From an uncultured Muribaculaceae bacterium (lineage in GTDB: Bacteria > Bacteroidota > Bacteroidia > Bacteroidales > Muribaculaceae), in NCBI GenBank assembly GCA_910577355.1, contig CAJTMY010000023.1:1-44267 (forward strand): a DNA stretch of 44,267 nt, in the 5' to 3' direction. Shown piece after piece: positions 41,143 through 44,267 of the stretch. The first letter of the stretch is position 1. Each line of letters opens with the position of its first letter. The notes beneath the pieces were generated by a model, which searched no databases, was not told the origin of the DNA, and saw only the letters and a program-made list of their open reading frames with translations. The position numbers and the translations under genes were made by a program.

Positions 41143-41972
41143 TTCTTCGGGAGTGTCTTGTTGATTTCCTTGTATTCCTTTGCTTGCGCGTCTAACTCGG
41201 TGAGGGCGCGGTGGGTGTCGAGCGAGAGTATTTCGCGCTCTTTGGTAATGTCGCCTTTGGTGAGGGCGCGAATCATCGTGTTAACGGCCTGTTGGATTTG
41301 CGCCCCGGTCGGCAAACGGCTGCCGCCAAGCAGGTTGTCGGGTTGCGCGGAGGGTTGAAAGAAATTGGGATATTGCCGGGCGAAAAGGTCTTTGACACTC
41401 GCGAACCAGTAGAAGGCTGAAATTCTTTCAGCCGGGGATAGGGAAATGGGGATTGGGGATTGATAGAGGATGCTTGCGAGTTGGTCGAGCAGATCATCCC
41501 TCTGCGTGGCGAGATAGCCTTGATAGAGGTTGTCGCAGATGATGAATTTCTCAAAGGCGACTTCGGAGAAGTCGGCGGCAAAGGGGCGGTAACGCCCGAT
41601 GCGCGAGATACAGACCGGCTGCGGCGGTATGGTGTCGAGCCAGTCAAGAGCCGGAAGCACTTCGCTTTCAGCGCATTGTTGGCTACGCTCGGCATAGCCA
41701 GAGCAAGCTCCGCTCTGCTCTCGCTTGCACAACAATTCGGCGATTTGGAGGGCTGTAAGTCGGAAAGTCTGTTTGCGGAGGCGGCAGACAAACTCGGCGT
41801 TGTGTCGGTGTCGGACTTGCAGACCCGACCAACGGAAAAGGCAAAGTGTCTTTATCTCGTCGGAGGTAAAGGCTTTTGCGATAAGCTCGAAAGCGTATCG
41901 GAGTTGCTTGTCGGAAAGCTCGTGCCAGCCTTGCGGCACGGCGAGGTCGATATGTAAAACGGGCGAATCCAT
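41139..41972 (-). CDS. conserved phage protein carrying two in-frame repeat insertions
   Basis: A 277-residue late-operon protein of unknown function, beginning DSPVLHIDLAVPQGWHELS. Residues ~90-110 (KREQSGACSGYAERSQQ) are encoded by a dispersed repeat at 41679-41730. Residues ~170-185 (YQSPIPISLSPAERISA) are encoded by a G-rich repeat plus palindrome at 41415-41462. Both keep the frame, and the flanking protein reads normally. The helical C-terminus ends in a Lys-rich tail. Position between connector and tail-completion genes suggests a tail assembly or chaperone role, but no motif supports it directly. Confidence 0.65.
   Translation of the reverse strand: MDSPVLHIDLAVPQGWHELSDKQLRYAFELIAKAFTSDEIKTLCLFRWSGLQVRHRHNAEFVCRLRKQTFRLTALQIAELLCKREQSGACSGYAERSQQCAESEVLPALDWLDTIPPQPVCISRIGRYRPFAADFSEVAFEKFIICDNLYQGYLATQRDDLLDQLASILYQSPIPISLSPAERISAFYWFASVKDLFARQYPNFFQPSAQPDNLLGGSRLPTGAQIQQAVNTMIRALTKGDITKEREILSLDTHRALTELDAQAKEYKEINKTLPKK
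41434..41462 (+). repeat. solo G-rich repeat inside a coding sequence, G-quadruplex-capable
   Basis: GGGGATAGGGAAATGGGG, then ATTGGGGATTG: four runs of three or more G with loops of 3-4 nt on the plus strand (template strand of the gene). It directly abuts the palindrome GGCTGAA/TTCAGCC (41415-41421/41427-41433). It is the same family as the S23 flanking repeats. Confidence 0.7.
41679..41730 (+). repeat. in-frame dispersed repeat with short palindromes
   Basis: Contains GGCTACGCTCGGCATAGCC (ends GGCTA/TAGCC) and AGAGCAAGCTCCGCTCTGCT. From memory, near-identical stretches occur in many Bacteroidetes genomes, both between and inside genes. Here it encodes a Cys/Ser/Arg-rich insert in the 277-residue phage protein. 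Confidence 0.5.
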
Positions 41973-42030
41973 ACTGCGAAAGTATGGTGTCGCCCGCTAT
42001 GACGAAAAGACGCTTATAGCCGGAGTTATC

Positions 42031-42816
42031 TTACCTTAAATCATCAGACGAAAATATAAACTCAAATAGTAGATTATCTTTTTCGTCTAAATAACTATAA
42101 TGAAGTCGGATGCCCTGGTCTTCAATCTCTTTTACATAATCAGGACTTAAATTTGCGCGTAGATTATTGAGCAAATTTATACGATTATTTTGGATAACTG
42201 CATCTGTAATAAGCGATTTGTCAATGTTTCCATTGATTCTATACACCCAATTTGCATCTTTATTTTCTATAAAACCCTTAATCAGATAGACACCCTCTGC
42301 CACTTTAACTGGGAAATCCATATTTGTAAAAGTAGCCTCCAACATTTCTAAATAAGGTTTTAAGGATGAATAATCGCCATTCTTTAGTTTGGAGTAAACT
42401 ATCGGTATTGCAGATGCAGGAACATCTACGATTTTAGTCTGATTTAAGCCATTGGCAGAAGGACTTGTTATTATTGCACGAAATCCGGAATCAGCCTCAA
42501 TCATTGAAATTGAGAAAATTTCATCATAACCCGTAAGAAGTTGAGCAATCCCATTTTCAGAGGAAATATTTTTTACAACCGTTTCTACAAATTCAGGATT
42601 GAGCATATAGTTAATGACGAGCATTTTCTCGTCTTTATCCACGCCAATGTTGGTGAGGTCTATTCCTGGACCAATATGATGAGGAAATACGAATTGCTTG
42701 TGTATCGAATCGACAACAAATGCGAAACGGTCTACTTTACTTTCTTGAGCAGATAATGAAGTGCTTAATAAAACTATGCACGTTATTACAAATATTTGTT
42801 TAAGATGGTCGGCCAT
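42031..42816 (-). CDS. AT-rich secreted cargo protein
   Basis: 261 residues from the ATG at 42816 (an extension to 42873 would run through the promoter). A signal peptide (LKQIFVITCIVLLSTSLSAQ) is followed by a soluble domain (VDRFAFVVDSIHKQFVFPHH, then many I/N/K-rich strands). The composition is much more AT-rich than its neighbours. It has its own -7 box and sits between late genes, so it is a moron. Exported to the periplasm or beyond; function unknown. No known family recognised. Confidence 0.75.
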   Translation of the reverse strand: MADHLKQIFVITCIVLLSTSLSAQESKVDRFAFVVDSIHKQFVFPHHIGPGIDLTNIGVDKDEKMLVINYMLNPEFVETVVKNISSENGIAQLLTGYDEIFSISMIEADSGFRAIITSPSANGLNQTKIVDVPASAIPIVYSKLKNGDYSSLKPYLEMLEATFTNMDFPVKVAEGVYLIKGFIENKDANWVYRINGNIDKSLITDAVIQNNRINLLNNLRANLSPDYVKEIEDQGIRLHYSYLDEKDNLLFEFIFSSDDLR

Positions 42817-42842
42817 AAAAGTATTCTTGTAATTAACTACCG

Positions 42843-42873
42843 CAAAGTTAGTGAAAATCGGGCAGATATACAA
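42843..42873 (-). promoter_or_regulatory. promoter of the secreted cargo gene
   Basis: On the minus strand TTG (42873-42871) is 20 nt before TAACTTTG (42850-42843). The start of transcription would be about 20 nt before the ATG at 42816, which decides that start over the longer frame. Confidence 0.6.
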
Positions 42874-42926
42874 GAAAAAGCCCCGAAGCCGAAGCTCCGA
42901 GGCGCGGAGGGAGGCGGCTGCCGGGT

Positions 42927-43166
42927 TCAGTCGTCGCCGTGGAGGGTGATGCCGGCGAGGTATTCGGTGCAGTCGGCGAAGCGGTCGAGGGCGATTCGCA
43001 GCGCGGCGGTGCGAGTGGCCGCGAAGATGTTGGAGAACAGGCAGTACGACATATCGGTGAAGTGTGCGTAGGCATAGAATTTCTTCATTCCTTTGGGGCG
43101 GACTGCCGAATAGTCGGTGATGTTGCCGAAGTCTTCCTGTTTGATGCGTTTGTCGGAGGTAATCAT
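42927..43166 (-). CDS. small conserved phage protein
   Basis: A 79-residue protein with balanced composition (KRIKQEDFGNITDYSAVRPK, FYAYAHFTDMSYCLFSNIF). It lies downstream of the truncated connector-like gene in the late operon. No motif or membrane segment was seen, and it is not recognised. It could be a head-tail joining factor from its position. Confidence 0.55.
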   Translation of the reverse strand: MITSDKRIKQEDFGNITDYSAVRPKGMKKFYAYAHFTDMSYCLFSNIFAATRTAALRIALDRFADCTEYLAGITLHGDD

Positions 43167-43224
43167 AATGAATAGTTTTAATGGGTTATGTGCCGGAGCA
43201 CTTTGATTTTACGTGCATCCGGGT

Positions 43225-43331
43225 GCAAGCGTCAAGCGTCTGTCGATGCAAGGGTGATTACCTTTCTGCAACGGAGTGAAGAAAGGGGGAACGCGGAGCG
43301 CACACTTGCCCTTGCATAAGACGCGGCTTGC
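43225..43331. ncRNA. structured element in a 270-nt late-operon gap
   Basis: Three nested perfect helices: GCAAGC (43225-43230)/GCTTGC (43326-43331), with GTC/GAC continuing after an internal loop; ATGCAAGGG (43246-43254)/CCCTTGCAT (43309-43317); and CCTTTC (43261-43266)/GAAAGG (43281-43286). All pairs are Watson-Crick, so the strand cannot be told. A plus-strand -7 box follows immediately. Confidence 0.5.
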
Positions 43332-43339
43332 TAACTTTG
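43332..43339 (+). promoter_or_regulatory. plus-strand -7 box opposite the connector-like gene
   Basis: TAACTTTG followed by CAC fits the consensus; TTG triplets lie 17 and 23 nt upstream. A transcript would run antisense to the gene at 43437-44213. Nothing coding is seen on this strand. Confidence 0.35.
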
Positions 43340-43436
43340 CACAGGAAAATCGGTGCGCCGTGCCGTAACGCCACGGTTCATTATGTCCGGCAAACGGTGT
43401 CGGGATGGCTTCGGTTCGGATTGTCGGCGGTCTGCC

Positions 43437-44213
43437 TCAAAACCAATATCCGCGAGATTCCTTGCTGTTGCGGAACACAGGGGGCGAGAAAAGCCGGGCG
43501 GTGTCGGAGCGGTGCCATTCGGGGAAGGTGTCGGGATGTCGTCGGATATAGTCGACAATATCGCGGAGGGCGGTGTCGCGCAGGGGTCTGTCCTGTATGA
43601 TGTCGGCGACGTGGCTTCGTAGTGCTTCGCACAGTCGAGTGAGGATTGGGGAATGGGGATTGATGAGGCCGAGGGCTTCATCCCGAAGCCGTTGCATCAG
43701 ATCGGGGGATATGTACTCGGTGGCGAGGCGGTCTTCAGCGGCGGCGATGGCCGGGTGCAGTTCCTCGTATCGCTCCCATGTCGCCGCGCCGGAGGCGAGG
43801 GGCCGGATGTGGGCCGGTGTCGGAAAGAGCGTGGAGCGAAAGAAGCCGCATTGGGGCGTGTCGCGCCATTGGGGAGCGGCGGCAAGCCGGGGAATGAGTG
43901 CGGAAATGGCGGTGTCGCGTTGGGAGCGGTGGGCGGCGATTAGCCGATCCACGCGGTCGCGCGATGCCGGGGCGAGATTCTGGTTGCTCACCACGGCAAA
44001 GCCGTTGAGCGTCTGCACGAGGTCGAGCGACGGTATCGCGTCGGCGAGGGCTTGGTGAGCCGCTATTGCGGCGAGAGGATGGAGGATGGCGGATTGGGGA
44101 TTGTCGGCGAGGATAGCGTCTATGACGGACGCGGAGCATAAAGTGTCGAAAATCCATTGCTCGGCGGTGTCAAGCCAGTATGCGATTTTGTCAAAGAGCG
44201 AGGCTTCGCCTTT
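43437..44213 (-). CDS. connector-like phage protein, 5' end missing
   Basis: The frame is clearly coding up to 44213 (KGEASLFDKIAYWLDTAEQW and following). It then meets the inverted repeat, where three in-frame stops appear (nearest at 44226-44228). No ATG is available, so the true start is lost. The GTG at 44018 is only an internal codon. The protein is helical and ends SRGYWF. It resembles, from memory, uncharacterised proteins upstream of gp10 in Bacteroides prophages (DUF6712-like), so a head-tail connector is my guess. It includes two G-rich repeat copies in frame (43643-43662, 44077-44103). Confidence 0.65.
   Translation of the reverse strand, partial: KGEASLFDKIAYWLDTAEQWIFDTLCSASVIDAILADNPQSAILHPLAAIAAHQALADAIPSLDLVQTLNGFAVVSNQNLAPASRDRVDRLIAAHRSQRDTAISALIPRLAAAPQWRDTPQCGFFRSTLFPTPAHIRPLASGAATWERYEELHPAIAAAEDRLATEYISPDLMQRLRDEALGLINPHSPILTRLCEALRSHVADIIQDRPLRDTALRDIVDYIRRHPDTFPEWHRSDTARLFSPPVFRNSKESRGYWF
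43643..43662 (+). repeat. solo G-rich repeat inside a coding sequence
   Basis: GGATTGGGGAATGGGGATTG, in frame, encoding NPHSPIL in the connector-like protein. Same family as the S23 flanking repeats. Confidence 0.6.
44077..44103 (+). repeat. solo G-rich repeat inside a coding sequence
   Basis: GGATGGAGGATGGCGG then ATTGGGGATTG, in frame, encoding NPQSAILHPL in the connector-like protein. The more degenerate left half suggests an older copy. Confidence 0.55.
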
Positions 44214-44267
44214 GACTGGAAAAACTCAATTAAATTAACCCCGTCGTGGTCAAAGAAACTGCCCCCC
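44214..44267. repeat. right copy of 54-bp terminal inverted repeat
   Basis: Exact reverse complement of 2-55. It cuts the reading frame of the connector-like gene at a codon boundary (44214/44213) and introduces in-frame stops, so it is not native sequence of that gene. Confidence 0.85.

Noticed and set aside
2..44267. Complete linear phage genome with inverted terminal repeats
   Set aside because: More than half of the window is host housekeeping genes, head and packaging genes are missing, and the right repeat truncates a gene.

Overview
The window looks like a Bacteroidales chromosome segment (roughly 1-25.6 kb) joined to a resident siphovirus-type prophage (roughly 25.6 kb to the right end). 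The evidence for Bacteroidales is repeated TTTG-N20-TAnnTTTG promoters, no Shine-Dalgarno leaders, a DUF4836-type lipoprotein, FloA, S9 dipeptidyl peptidase and a MINPP-like phosphatase. A Muribaculaceae-like member is my guess, made without any database search.

Host part. A CAT-anticodon tRNA with its own promoter and terminator lies at the left edge. Nine tightly packed minus-strand genes follow, read from about 11.08 kb down to 0.3 kb: a PEP/pyruvate-binding-domain protein with receiver-like domains, a coiled-coil protein, DPP-IV-like peptidase, a membrane protein, miaA, a secreted hypothetical, recR and a GNAT acetyltransferase. efp and a DUF4836 lipoprotein run the other way. A second minus-strand operon (21.07 to 13.66 kb) carries a TPR/PD40 protein, floA, a PHP phosphatase, a U32 family protein, galE and a histidine-acid phosphatase. 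Then come a winged-helix gene, rsgA and ppdK.

Prophage part. Just after the ppdK terminator there is a phased array of GCATACACC repeats and a tyrosine integrase. The late genes then run leftward on the minus strand. From right to left they are a truncated connector-like gene at the edge, small and mid-size morphogenesis genes, an HK97 gp10-like protein, a fibre-like protein, a holin / amidase / spanin lysis cassette, a 1.9-kb non-coding structured region, the tape measure and a distal tail protein. AT-rich cargo genes (morons) with their own TAnnTTTG promoters sit between the late genes.

Most interesting. (1) A small S23/four-helix-bundle gene at 40.26 kb is flanked by inverted G-rich repeats. 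Those repeats supply the first codons of one neighbouring phage gene and the last codons of the other. Solo copies lie in frame inside other phage genes, and a gene-less palindromic pair lies at 37.5 kb, so this resembles an undescribed minimal mobile element with MITE-like relics. (2) The 1.9-kb gene-free block at 33.6-35.5 kb is full of long RNA-like helices. One is a 23-bp helix whose four non-Watson-Crick pairs are all G-U on the plus strand. (3) A plus-strand small RNA at 37.26-37.50 kb has a perfect Bacteroidetes promoter and an intrinsic terminator. The two contig ends carry a 54-bp inverted repeat that truncates the last phage gene. This is probably an assembly or insertion-sequence edge, not a genome terminus.
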